In this document: positions 34,857 through 43,459 of the stretch, piece after piece
How positions within the stretch are numbered: position 1 is the stretch's first letter
Layout: each line of letters starts with the position of its first letter
Assembly (NCBI GenBank): GCA_964429695.1
Contig: CAYSCS010000101.1
Coordinates: 29,927-93,926, forward strand
DNA from: CAYSCS01 sp964429695
GTDB lineage: Bacteria > Acidobacteriota > Aminicenantia > Aminicenantales > Aminicenantaceae
Reading direction: 5' to 3'
Length of the DNA: 64,000 nucleotides
Translations under genes and position numbers: made by a program
Notes under the pieces: model-generated
Databases searched by the model: none
Seen by the model: only the letters and a program-made list of their open reading frames with translations
Told to the model about the DNA's origin: nothing

Positions 34857-37820
34857 TTAAAAATCAAACCCAATCCAAAATTTAGTCTCGAAATTACCAT
34901 AGGAATTGAAATCAAAGGGATTTTTAATGGCTGGCCATTCAAGACGCTTGGCAAATTCAAGATGGACAGGAAGTCCTAAGAGAAAGAATTCAAATCCATA
35001 TCCGTAAGAGCCAATGGCTTCTGATTCTCTAAAGAGAGGGGCTCCAGATGAATCTAATCCTTCAAAGGAAATAAATTTTGCTGGATAACCTTTTAGCTTA
35101 GCTTGAGCAACGTCAAAGAAGAACGTTCCTCTCACAGGGCCTATCTGTCCGATGAGAGTTGAGGCAGAATTTATCAAGGGAAACCTTAATTCAAGGTTGG
35201 CATACCATCCTTGGTTGGCGATTATGTTGTAGTAATATGAAGAACGGACCTGGTTGTTGCCTCCAAAATAAAAAATGTAAGGATTTTTTCCCCAGCTTCC
35301 AAAGCCTTCAAATCGAACGGCAAAAATCAAATCAGCCCCAAGATGAAGATAATGTCTCAGGTCCACTTCGAGGCTAGTGTTATTGAAAAAACTTTCAGCT
35401 AGAGGAAGGGCCTGGGAAAAAGTGATCCTAAATGTGTTTCCGCTTACAGGTCCATAATATTTAAACTTAGTGGTTTCTCCGATCAAAGAGAAATTTAGTA
35501 AAAGATGGTTTCCATTCCAGAAGCTGGTAAAGGTTCGCCCCCTGACGAAAAGACTGTGAGTTAGATAAGGATTATAGAAATCTTCTTCATAATGATAGAA
35601 ACCGAGGCTCGCTTCTGTCCTTAAGTATTTGTTAAGTGGGTAATAGGAGCTTATGCTTATTCCTGAAATCTTGCGAGTTGCAAGAGCATCTTTATAAGTC
35701 AGAAAGTTATAGAAATAAGGGTCGTAGTAAGAATATGGTGGATAATAAAAGAGGGTATATTGGAAGACACTGGCAAGATACTGAAGCCTTTTTTTCTGGT
35801 TGATATAAGCAAAATAGTAAGAACGAAAGCTCCTCACTTGATAAGCCATGATGTAGAAGTTATGGTCACCTAAAAGGTCAGTAAAGGAAAGGGCAGAGCC
35901 TCCGTAGATGGAACCGTCTGTAGAGACAATGGTATCAACTGGGGGGCGTGAAGCGAGGTAAAGTTTCCCCAGCCCCTTATAATGTTCTATTTTGTTTTCA
36001 TCGATTTCAAAGGAGAGGATTGGCTCAAACCTTTTGAATTGCTCTTCTTGCTTTCGTTCACTAAAAATAATTTTCTCCTCGATTTTTCCTTCGAGTTCAC
36101 TTTGATAAATCTGGAAGGAACTCTTGTTAAAAGAAGAAAACACGATTTTCTGAGGTTCCCGCGGAAGAGGAATGGGGAAAAAGTTTCCGCTACGTACATC
36201 GGTGTAGCGCTTTAATTCACCGCTTTGTATATTTATAGAATAAATGTTGAACGCACCCCTTTTGTCTGAGGAGAAGAAGATCTCTTTTGAATCTGAGGCA
36301 AAATGGGGAGCTATGGCATTTTCATCTCCAAAGGTCAGCTGTTTCTTCTGCTTGAGGTCTTCAGCGGGGGAAATAAAAAGCTTGTCATAGGCGTCGATAC
36401 GAATGGTATAGGCGATTAATTTTCCATCCGGAGAAATATTAGGGGCCTTTTCAAAAAGGTCATCCTGAGTTAAATTGGTAAATTCTTGGGTTAAGAGGTT
36501 GACTTTGAAGATGTCGTATATTCCATTATCAAAGGCAGTAAAGAGAAGCTCTTCCCTGTCAGGGAAAAAACAGGGGGAAGCGGGCTGATCAAAAGGAATC
36601 GGAATTTTTTTTAGAGTCTTTCCTGTTAAAGGGCTCAGGATAAAAAGAGAATGTTTCCTTCCTGATCGAGCAAAGAAGACAATTCTATCTCCATCCGGAG
36701 ACCAGGCAATGTCTTTCCCCATCGAAGGATCGATCTCATATTTTATGCGTTCATATTTGATGGTATAACCCTTTGTGATGTTCTTAATAACTGAGCCGTC
36801 TTTGGTTGAAACAAGGATTATATCTAGGTCATTATCTTTTACATTTAGAGCGAGAGCCGCCACTATGTCTCCTGAAGGCGAGACTGCGTGGGAGAGAGAA
36901 AAATAATAGGGATTTTGAGGGAAAACCGGTCCGATGGGGAAGCTGTAATCTTCCGGGCTTTCTCTGTCGAGGAAATCTCTGTGTTTCAGACGAAGATATT
37001 TTTTGAATTCATGATTGAATTCCTTAGTTGTCATATTAAATGCTTTTTTAATCGGGTCTTTTCTCCCCACCCGAGGCATTGTTTTTAGTGCTTGCCAGAG
37101 CTCGTGGATTCCACTTTTTCCATACTTATGCTCGATGAAATCAAAGATGGCGTGCCCGAAGTCATAGTCAGGAGGACGGGGAAGAGGATAAGAAGACACA
37201 AGTTCCCCCGACTCGTTTAGCTCAGGAATTCTATCGTTTAACACAGCATCTCTTACAATTAATGAAGACCAGGAAGACCAATTCTGGGTATTATACTCGC
37301 AGAAGCCTTCCATTATCCACCCCGGAGGTTGAGTCAGGGCATAAAGAACACCACCTGGGCTTCCCCAAAGAAGGTCATATTCGAAGATGTGAGTCAACTC
37401 ATGGATGATTAGCTCTTGAATCTCATCAGGAGCCATGTCTCCCTGGATGGCTATGCGATAGAGGACTGGCTCTGCCACCCCCAGAACTCCTTCTGGAAGC
37501 TGGAAAAGATTTGTCTGCTCAAAATCTGTGGAAGTTTTGTAATAAATGAGAGGCACAGGCGCCGAGAGTTCATGTTTTATGTTTTGACTGATGCGCAGAT
37601 AGGCACTTTCTGCCATTGCAGAAAGAATTTTAAGCACCCAGGGAGAATCCATGTAGTAGTGGATGTCGAAATGTTCTGTTTTGTAGTGTTTCCACTTAAA
37701 ATTTTCATAGATGACCTTATTTTTTCCATAATAAGGGAAATAGATCACTTGGGATAGCCCGAAGATGCTCGAAAGAATCCAAAGGGTGATGGATAAGGCC
37801 AATTTTTTGTGATTTTTCAT
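34857..37820 (-). CDS. Outer-membrane protein with gluzincin peptidase, beta-propeller and barrel domains
   Basis: A 987-residue exported protein. Residues 1-23 are a signal peptide. Residues about 45-270 form a zinc peptidase-like domain with IIHELTHIFEYD (HExxH) and a downstream acid in WIMEGFCEYN, the gluzincin arrangement. Residues about 300-600 repeat the TolB/WD40-like pattern (AWSPDGDRIVFFA, NISPDGKLIAYTI, HFASDSKEIFFSS), a propeller. The remaining 350 residues are rich in aromatic alternating strands and end in FETKFWIGFDF, with a terminal Phe as in outer-membrane barrels. It may sense or process envelope proteins; the substrate is unknown. It precedes dnaA and is followed upstream by two lipoprotein genes on the same strand. 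Confidence 0.85.
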   Translation of the reverse strand: MKNHKKLALSITLWILSSIFGLSQVIYFPYYGKNKVIYENFKWKHYKTEHFDIHYYMDSPWVLKILSAMAESAYLRISQNIKHELSAPVPLIYYKTSTDFEQTNLFQLPEGVLGVAEPVLYRIAIQGDMAPDEIQELIIHELTHIFEYDLLWGSPGGVLYALTQPPGWIMEGFCEYNTQNWSSWSSLIVRDAVLNDRIPELNESGELVSSYPLPRPPDYDFGHAIFDFIEHKYGKSGIHELWQALKTMPRVGRKDPIKKAFNMTTKEFNHEFKKYLRLKHRDFLDRESPEDYSFPIGPVFPQNPYYFSLSHAVSPSGDIVAALALNVKDNDLDIILVSTKDGSVIKNITKGYTIKYERIKYEIDPSMGKDIAWSPDGDRIVFFARSGRKHSLFILSPLTGKTLKKIPIPFDQPASPCFFPDREELLFTAFDNGIYDIFKVNLLTQEFTNLTQDDLFEKAPNISPDGKLIAYTIRIDAYDKLFISPAEDLKQKKQLTFGDENAIAPHFASDSKEIFFSSDKRGAFNIYSINIQSGELKRYTDVRSGNFFPIPLPREPQKIVFSSFNKSSFQIYQSELEGKIEEKIIFSERKQEEQFKRFEPILSFEIDENKIEHYKGLGKLYLASRPPVDTIVSTDGSIYGGSALSFTDLLGDHNFYIMAYQVRSFRSYYFAYINQKKRLQYLASVFQYTLFYYPPYSYYDPYFYNFLTYKDALATRKISGISISSYYPLNKYLRTEASLGFYHYEEDFYNPYLTHSLFVRGRTFTSFWNGNHLLLNFSLIGETTKFKYYGPVSGNTFRITFSQALPLAESFFNNTSLEVDLRHYLHLGADLIFAVRFEGFGSWGKNPYIFYFGGNNQVRSSYYYNIIANQGWYANLELRFPLINSASTLIGQIGPVRGTFFFDVAQAKLKGYPAKFISFEGLDSSGAPLFRESEAIGSYGYGFEFFLLGLPVHLEFAKRLEWPAIKNPFDFNSYGNFETKFWIGFDF

Positions 37821-37833
37821 AAGTTTTCTTTCG

Positions 37834-38532
37834 TCATTTATATATCAAATACCTTTCTTCAACCATACTTTCGCCAAAAAAATTGCGGAAAAGCTTAGTT
37901 TTTACTTTACGGATTAAGTCAAAAAAAGCAAAATAAGCGGTCTGGTTTGGGTTCCTGTAAGATTGGGTTTCCTTGAAGTTTTTTTTGAATAAAATTTTTC
38001 CGGATTCTGGATCGACGAGGTAGAAGTCGACACTCAGAGAGTAGAATTTTCGCTCCGCAAGTCCTTTTTCGGGAGGAAAGGGCTCCTCATATCTACTTGG
38101 AGGTCTTTTTTCTATGAGTGCCTTCCTTATTTCCTCGCTGTAGGATGCAGTTCCCGTAATCAACAGAGAATCTTTACTTCCCAAGGAAGCATTTTTCCAG
38201 AACCCTTCATCCTCAAGGACTTCTTCTTTTTCAATCATAATCTCTCTTGAAATAACCTCTCCTTCAAACTTACGCTTGAGTTCTGTCTCTAAGAAACTAA
38301 CGATTTCAGAACTGAGGTTGATGTCTTTTGTCTCTTTTTTCACATAGAAATTGGTGAGAATGAGCATTTCATAGGCATCAAGGTCAATGACCTTTTTCCC
38401 AGGAAGCTCGAGCTTCAATTTCAAGTACGAACCAGACGAGCAGGAAAAGAAAAAAACAGCGAGTCCCAAAAAAAGAAGCTTAATTCTCGACTTCTTTTTC
38501 CATGCTTTGAAGATATTTTTTAAAACTTTCAT
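37834..38532 (-). CDS. Predicted lipoprotein of unknown function
   Basis: A 232-residue protein with a basic n-region, a hydrophobic core and lipobox-like FFFSC near residue 31, so lipid-anchored. The mature part alternates charged strands and helices (LDAYEMLILTNFYVKK, SLLITGTASYSEEIRK, VDFYLVDPESGKILFKK), as in periplasmic envelope lipoproteins. I know no family name. The ATG at 38532 lies 53 bp inside the upstream TPR gene; a TTG at 38541 is also open. It sits 13 bp before the 987-residue gene, so these three form an envelope operon. Confidence 0.7.
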   Translation of the reverse strand: MKVLKNIFKAWKKKSRIKLLFLGLAVFFFSCSSGSYLKLKLELPGKKVIDLDAYEMLILTNFYVKKETKDINLSSEIVSFLETELKRKFEGEVISREIMIEKEEVLEDEGFWKNASLGSKDSLLITGTASYSEEIRKALIEKRPPSRYEEPFPPEKGLAERKFYSLSVDFYLVDPESGKILFKKNFKETQSYRNPNQTAYFAFFDLIRKVKTKLFRNFFGESMVEERYLIYK

Positions 38533-38833
38533 AATTAGCAAGAATGTATTTATTACCAGGGCTTATTTTTAAGGCTTCTTTATATTCCTTCTCGGCTTCT
38601 TCCCAAAGGCCTTTTTTTTCATAAGCAACTGCCAAATTATTGTGGGCTGCAGCAGAAGTAGGGTTTTCAAGGAGAACTTTTTTCCAGCGAAAAATTGCCT
38701 CCTCCCAGAGATCCTTCTCTGCCGCAAAAATGCCAAACTGAAGTTGATGGTCAGAAAGGGAGCGGCTGCATCCGCTCTGGAAAAAGAGGACGGCAAGGGA
38801 AATTCCTGAAAAAAGGAAAAAATTTCTTTTCAT
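38480..38833 (-). CDS. TPR-repeat lipoprotein
   Basis: A small lipoprotein of 117 residues with lipobox FQSGC at position 22. The mature part holds about two tetratricopeptide repeats; one reads NPTSAAAHNNLAVAYEKKGL followed by WEEAEKEYKEALKISPGN. It probably acts as a scaffold in the envelope. First gene of the lipoprotein / lipoprotein / protease-barrel set. Promoter at 38842-38870 lies so close that the leader would be one or two bases. Confidence 0.85.
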   Translation of the reverse strand: MKRNFFLFSGISLAVLFFQSGCSRSLSDHQLQFGIFAAEKDLWEEAIFRWKKVLLENPTSAAAHNNLAVAYEKKGLWEEAEKEYKEALKISPGNKYILANYESFKKYLQSMEKEVEN

Positions 38834-38841
38834 TTATTATT

Positions 38842-38870
38842 AAAGTAATTCTTTTTCGAAGTTCAGTCAA
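38842..38870 (-). promoter_or_regulatory. Possible promoter of the TPR lipoprotein gene
   Basis: On the minus strand TTGACT (38870-38865), a 17-bp spacer and a weak TACTTT (38847-38842), eight bases before the ATG. Confidence 0.4.
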
Positions 38871-38985
38871 GGATTCAAGGCTTAATTTTAATGACCATTC
38901 AGCTTTTTTATATCTTGAGAAAATGAAAGACTAACAAATAGATGGGCCTTTTCTTCGAATATTTCCTTTGCTCAAATTTTTATAC

Positions 38986-39014
38986 TTGGCTTTTCGAATG
39001 AAATATGCTATAAG
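38986..39014 (+). promoter_or_regulatory. Promoter of rpmB
   Basis: TTGGCT (38986-38991), a 17-bp spacer and TATAAG (39009-39014). The leader to ATG 39038 is about 17 nt. Confidence 0.6.
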
Positions 39015-39037
39015 AAGGGTCTAAGCAGAGAGAAAAA

Positions 39038-39229
39038 ATGGCGAGAAGATGTGAAGTTTGCGGAAAAGGGCCGAGATTCGGAGTCTCACTCAGTCATTCC
39101 CATAAGGCATCAAAGAAAAAATGGAAGCCAAACCTTCAGCATGTAAAGGCACAGACTGAAGAAGGAGTGAGGAAGATATGGGTTTGTACCAGATGCTTGC
39201 GTTCGAGTAAGGTTAAAAAGGCAATTTAA
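39038..39229 (+). CDS. rpmB: 50S ribosomal protein bL28
   Basis: A 63-residue large-subunit protein, complete. It starts MARRCEVCGKGPRFG and has a second cysteine pair in VCTRCLRSSKV, so this is the zinc-binding form. The segment SHSHKASKKKWKPNLQ is characteristic. It is a single-gene unit; the last four bases overlap the end of the convergent relA gene, the two stops sharing the TTTAAA palindrome. Confidence 0.97.
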   Translation: MARRCEVCGKGPRFGVSLSHSHKASKKKWKPNLQHVKAQTEEGVRKIWVCTRCLRSSKVKKAI

Positions 39230-41379
39230 ATCCTCTCCACAGAATTGATTTCTTTAATCCTGGATATTTTTCTGATTATGCTTTCCAAGACTTTGATGTC
39301 TCTTATGCGCAGAGCAATTTTTAATTCTGCCTTTTTATCCTCAAAGGTGAGGACTTCGGCCTTGGTTATGTTCCCTCCCAAATGAGCGATTGCTGAACTC
39401 AGCTTAGCAAGAACGCCTGGGGTGTCTTCACTGCGGATGAGGAGCCTTGCCTTGAAGTCCTTTCCAGAAAAGACCCCCCAGGAAACCTCTATCATCCTTA
39501 GAGAATCAAGGATTTCTTTTTTTATCAGTGGACAACGCAAGGCATGGACAGTAATTCCTTTCCCGGAAGTAATATATCCTGTTATGGGTTCCCCTTTGAC
39601 TGGGGAACAGCATTTGGCAAGCCTGAGAGAGAGGCCGCTCGGGTCTCTTACCTCTACCTCGACATTTCCCTTTCCGCTCACTTTTTTCATCATTTTTATA
39701 TAAAGTGGTTCTTTTTTCGATTCTAATTCGAGGGAGGGGAAGAGCTTCTCCAAAATTTTTCTATTAAGGATAATTTTCCCGTAGCCAAGGCAGGAATAAA
39801 ATTCATCCCAGCTCTTGAGGCGGAAGTTCGTTGCCTTTGCCACGCTTTGAAGAAGAGATTCTTCTTCCAAGGTTTCTGCGGAAAGATTATATTTTTTCAA
39901 TTGCCTTTCCCAAAGCTTCCTACCTAAGGCGCTTTTCTTAATTTTCTCCTGCTGATTAAGCCAGCGTTTGATGTGGTGGCGGGCTTTTGAGGTAGAGACC
40001 ATATTCAACCATTCTCTGGCAGGGGTAACATCTTCAGAGGTAAGTATCTCTACGATGTCTCCAGGTTGGAGAATGTTCTTTAAAGGGGCCTCTCTTCCAT
40101 TTATTTTTGCTGCTCTGGCGTGCATGCCTAATTCAGAGTGAATCTTGAAGGCAAAATCGAGAGCAGAGGCACCAAGGGGGAGAGTAATCACCTCTCCCTT
40201 TGGAGTAAAGACATATATTTCTTCTGGAACGAGGTCGTTTTTCAAGCTCTTCAAAAATTGTTGAGGATTCTTCTGTTCTTTATAGAGCTCAACCATCTCT
40301 CTCAGCCAGTAAAGCCTTTTATCTTCCTGAAGGATTGCATGAGGGTCTTTCTCCTTATATTTCCAGTGAGCCGAGATTCCATTTTCAGCGAGGTTGTGCA
40401 TTTCGTGAGTGCGTATTTGGATTTCGACCGTTTGTTTCTTTTCAGTTATGATTGTGGTATGAAGTGACTGGTAAAGATTTGGTTTAGGCATGGCTATGAA
40501 GTCTCGAAAACGATGGGGAATATGGGGCCATTTTTGATGGATAATGCCCAAAGCTGAATAGCAATTATTTACTGAGTCGGTGATGAGACGCAAAGCCATG
40601 AAATCGAAGACCTGGTTGAAATCAATTTGTTGCCTTCGCATCTTATGGTATATGCTATAAAGACGCTTTATGCGGTAAAAGATTTGGGCAGGGATGTTAT
40701 TTTGATTCATCAAATCTTCTAAGGTTTTTCCTATCTTCTTTAGCTCGGCTTCAGCTTCCTTTTTTAGGGGGTCGACGAGCGAGGCTATTTTGAAGTAGTT
40801 TTCAGGGTCCACATAGCGAAAGGAGAGGTCTTCGAGTTCTGCTTTTATTCTTCCCATTCCCAGCCTATTAGCAATTGGTGCATAAATTTCGAGTGTTTCT
40901 TCGGCTATCTGTTTTTGCTTGTCATCGGGAAGAAATTTTAAGGTCTTCAGGTTATGAATACGGTCTGCGAGTTTAATGAAAATGACTCTTAAGTCATCTG
41001 TCATGGCGAGGATTATTTTCCTAATCGTCTCGGCCTGCCTTCTTTCAGGGGTTGACTCTTCCATACGACTGATCTTGGTCACCCCTTCCACAAGGTGAGC
41101 AACCTTATCGCCAAAGGCTTGTTGGAGGTCCGCAATGGTGACATCTGTGTCTTCTAAAACATCATGGAGGAGGCCGGCGACAAGTGTGGTGCTATCAAGC
41201 TTCATATCTGCCAGCATGTTTGCGACTTCTAGGGGATGGCTGAGGTATGGTTCTCCCGAACGCCTTGTTTGCCCCTTGTGCGCACGAGCCGCAAAGACAT
41301 AGGCTTTCTTGAGAAGGTTTATTTCTTTTTCCTTATAAACGGGCGTAACCTTTTCCAGAATATCATCAAATCTGAGCAT
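39226..41379 (-). CDS. spoT: Bifunctional (p)ppGpp synthetase/hydrolase
   Basis: The 717-residue Rel enzyme makes and degrades the stringent alarmone. The HD hydrolase domain is intact (HKGQTRRSGEPYLSHPLEVA and HDVLEDTD), and the synthetase domain has DFIAMPKPNLYQSLHTT and QIRTHEMHNLAENGISAHW. A TGS domain follows (VFTPKGEVITLPLGASALDF), then a CCH-like region and a C-terminal ACT domain. With both activities present it is likely the only long Rel in the genome. ATG 41379 has GAGGAGAG upstream; it lies 20 bp after gmhB on the same strand. Confidence 0.96.
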   Translation of the reverse strand: MLRFDDILEKVTPVYKEKEINLLKKAYVFAARAHKGQTRRSGEPYLSHPLEVANMLADMKLDSTTLVAGLLHDVLEDTDVTIADLQQAFGDKVAHLVEGVTKISRMEESTPERRQAETIRKIILAMTDDLRVIFIKLADRIHNLKTLKFLPDDKQKQIAEETLEIYAPIANRLGMGRIKAELEDLSFRYVDPENYFKIASLVDPLKKEAEAELKKIGKTLEDLMNQNNIPAQIFYRIKRLYSIYHKMRRQQIDFNQVFDFMALRLITDSVNNCYSALGIIHQKWPHIPHRFRDFIAMPKPNLYQSLHTTIITEKKQTVEIQIRTHEMHNLAENGISAHWKYKEKDPHAILQEDKRLYWLREMVELYKEQKNPQQFLKSLKNDLVPEEIYVFTPKGEVITLPLGASALDFAFKIHSELGMHARAAKINGREAPLKNILQPGDIVEILTSEDVTPAREWLNMVSTSKARHHIKRWLNQQEKIKKSALGRKLWERQLKKYNLSAETLEEESLLQSVAKATNFRLKSWDEFYSCLGYGKIILNRKILEKLFPSLELESKKEPLYIKMMKKVSGKGNVEVEVRDPSGLSLRLAKCCSPVKGEPITGYITSGKGITVHALRCPLIKKEILDSLRMIEVSWGVFSGKDFKARLLIRSEDTPGVLAKLSSAIAHLGGNITKAEVLTFEDKKAELKIALRIRDIKVLESIIRKISRIKEINSVERI

Positions 41380-41399
41380 CAGAAAATTCTCTCCTCAAA

Positions 41400-41990
41400 T
41401 CAAGAGCCCTCCCGAAGAAGATTCTCTCTGTTGAGAATCCAATTGACCGCTTCCAAGATGTTTATGGCAACGTGAGCAGGACTTACTTTTAGCTGGTTTA
41501 AGGAGGCTCGAGTTTTTTCCCCGTAACCAGTGAGGACTAGTATCGAGGAGGCATTTATGTTCAGGCCAAAGAGGATGTCTTCTACTTTATCTCCAATTAC
41601 ATAAGATGCTTTGAGGTCGATGTTGAGGTCTTGTGCGGCTCGAAGAGCCATCCCATATTTTGGTTTACGACAGGCGCAATCTTTCCTGTAACGTGGATCA
41701 GAGGAAAAGAGGTAGTGGGGGCAGTAGTAGAATTTGTCTAAGTGGGCCTTATGCCTTGAAAAAGAGGCTGAAATTCTCTTATGTAAATCGGTTAGGGCTT
41801 CTTCTGAAATCAAACCTCTTCCTATGCCTGATTGGTTGGTGGCGACGATGGCTAGAAAGCCGGCCGAGTTTATTTTCCTTACGGCTTCGAAACTGAAGGG
41901 AAAAATCTTTATCATCTGAAAAGAGGAAGAATATCCTACTTCCTCATTTAGAGTCCCATCTCTATCTAAAAAGACAGCTCTTTTTCTCAT
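41400..41990 (-). CDS. gmhB: D-glycero-beta-D-manno-heptose-1,7-bisphosphate 7-phosphatase
   Basis: A HAD phosphatase of 196 residues in the ADP-heptose pathway for LPS inner core. The nucleophile motif is VFLDRDGTLNEEVGY; motif II is VATNQSGIGRG; a zinc-binding set appears as YYCPHY and KDCACRKPKYGM; motif IV is VIGDKVEDILFG. Its ATG overlaps the stop of waaF, which uses the final product, so the pair is functionally coherent. Length is normal. Confidence 0.94.
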   Translation of the reverse strand: MRKRAVFLDRDGTLNEEVGYSSSFQMIKIFPFSFEAVRKINSAGFLAIVATNQSGIGRGLISEEALTDLHKRISASFSRHKAHLDKFYYCPHYLFSSDPRYRKDCACRKPKYGMALRAAQDLNIDLKASYVIGDKVEDILFGLNINASSILVLTGYGEKTRASLNQLKVSPAHVAINILEAVNWILNRENLLREGS

Positions 41991-42991
41991 CTAAGAAACT
42001 CCTCCCCTGCTGCAAAGACCTCCTCGACAGAGATTAGCTTCATGCACTGGTGTTCAAACGGGCATTCTCTATAACTACAGGGGGAGCAAGCAACCTCGTG
42101 TCTTATCACCTTAGCAGGTTTCTGAAAGGGGCCTGTGACTTCTGGATTTGTGGGACCAAAGATGGCCACTACAGGGATTTTAAGGGAATTTGCCAGGTGC
42201 ATGGAGCCTGAATCGTTGGTGACGAAAAGAGAAGCATGGCTTATTAAACCCGCCAAGAGGAGGAGGTCGGTTTGCCCCGCGAAGTTCAATGGTTTTTTAG
42301 GCAGCAAAGAGGAGATGAATGAAGACAGCTCTTTTTCTTGTTCTGAGCCGATGATGAGGATTTCAGCAGAGAAGCATTTTTCAAACATCTTTGCCACCTC
42401 TGCAAACCTTTCTGCAGGCCATCTTTTCGATGACCCGTAGGCTGCACCAGGATTGAGGACTATGAGCGGTTTAGAAAGGTCTGCTCCCATAGAAATAAGC
42501 GCTTCTTCTGCTCGCATCTTTTGTTCTTGAGGAAGAGGGAAGTGAAGTGAGGGGGTAATTGGATGAAGACCAAGCGCTGAAAGAAGATTCAGATAGTAGT
42601 GAAGCTGATGATGAGTCTTTTCTAGGTTTTTGGGAGAAACAGCCCTTGTTAGGAGGATTGCCCTGCCATCTGTGGCATATCCCCATCTTTCGGGTATTTT
42701 TGCAAGGAAAAAGAGAAGTGCAGAAGAAAAGGAATTGGTGAGCAGAAAGCCGAGGTCAAATTCGTGCTCTTTAATTTTCCGCGATGCAATTCTTGAATTC
42801 TTAAAATCAGTCTTGTGAGGGAGAGTGAGGATTCCTTTTATATTTTCTAAGGTCAAAAAGAGGTCCTTTACCCATTCTTTGGCAATAATCCATATTTCTG
42901 ATTGAGGGAAATTCTGGCTTATACTCTGGATGGTAGGGAAAGAAAGAATTGAATCTCCAATCCAGTTCGGGACTCTAATTGCAATTTTCAC
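41987..42991 (-). CDS. waaF: LPS heptosyltransferase II family glycosyltransferase
   Basis: A GT9-family enzyme adding heptose to the LPS inner core at the cytoplasmic face. The N-terminus MKIAIRVPNWIGDSILSFP is the WaaF signature. Further motifs are LNPGAAYGSSKRWPAERFAE and TNDSGSMHLANSLKIPVVAI followed by FGPTNPEVTGPF. The length (334) is typical. The start is GTG, only seven bases after a good -10 box, so the mRNA is probably leaderless. Together with gmhB it is the best evidence for an LPS-bearing outer membrane in this organism. Confidence 0.94.
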   Translation of the reverse strand: MKIAIRVPNWIGDSILSFPTIQSISQNFPQSEIWIIAKEWVKDLFLTLENIKGILTLPHKTDFKNSRIASRKIKEHEFDLGFLLTNSFSSALLFFLAKIPERWGYATDGRAILLTRAVSPKNLEKTHHQLHYYLNLLSALGLHPITPSLHFPLPQEQKMRAEEALISMGADLSKPLIVLNPGAAYGSSKRWPAERFAEVAKMFEKCFSAEILIIGSEQEKELSSFISSLLPKKPLNFAGQTDLLLLAGLISHASLFVTNDSGSMHLANSLKIPVVAIFGPTNPEVTGPFQKPAKVIRHEVACSPCSYRECPFEHQCMKLISVEEVFAAGEEFLR

Positions 42992-42998
42992 AATCCAA

Positions 42999-43028
42999 AT
43001 TTTATTCCTTAAGGGATCAAATTGTCAA
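42999..43028 (-). promoter_or_regulatory. Promoter of waaF-gmhB-spoT (leaderless)
   Basis: On the minus strand TTGACA (43028-43023), 18-bp spacer and TAAAAT (43004-42999). The expected start site coincides with the GTG start codon of waaF. Confidence 0.65.
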
Positions 43029-43113
43029 AAACAGAGACTTTCCTCGGGCCTTATCTAAGGTCTTCATTTTTAAGGCATTTCAAGAAAAAGAAGGCTTAAT
43101 ATTGATTATTTGT

Positions 43114-43395
43114 TTAATTTTGGGAGGAGGCTTCCGATTTCTTACTCTTTTCTTTATCCTGAGGCTCTTTTTCAGTAGTTTTGTTTTCCTTGCTGGCCTC
43201 CTTTTCGGGAATCTTTTTCTGGGCGTAGTCTGTTATGTACCAACCGCTTCCTTTGAACTGTATCGCAGGAGCAGAAAGGAGTTTGATTATTGGTCCCCCA
43301 CAGTGGATACAATTTTTCAGGTTATTTTCATTAAACTTCTGGATGACTTCAAAATGGGCTCCACATTTTTTGCATTTGTACTCATATATTGGCAT
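43114..43395 (-). CDS. FmdB-family zinc-ribbon protein
   Basis: A 93-residue protein from ATG 43395, which has GGAGAGG upstream; the longer open frame to 43515 lacks a start signal and runs into the next gene. It begins MPIYEYKCKKCGAHFEVIQK and has a second pair CIHCGG: the FmdB/CxxC_CxxC_SSSS regulatory-type zinc ribbon. The C-terminal 40 residues are a disordered Lys/Glu/Ser tail. Function of the family is uncertain (linked once to amidase gene regulation). It lies 64 bp downstream of the Memo-AMMECR1 gene. Confidence 0.85.
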   Translation of the reverse strand: MPIYEYKCKKCGAHFEVIQKFNENNLKNCIHCGGPIIKLLSAPAIQFKGSGWYITDYAQKKIPEKEASKENKTTEKEPQDKEKSKKSEASSQN

Positions 43396-43459
43396 TTTTT
43401 CCTCTCCTGAATGAAGATTTATTATACCAAATAAATCTTCCCCTTCAAGAGGGGGGAAA

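Noticed and set aside
38480..38541. Overlap of the two lipoprotein genes as evidence of a frameshift fusion
   Set aside because: Each protein has its own lipobox and start, and the TPR protein ends naturally, so two separate overlapping genes are more likely.
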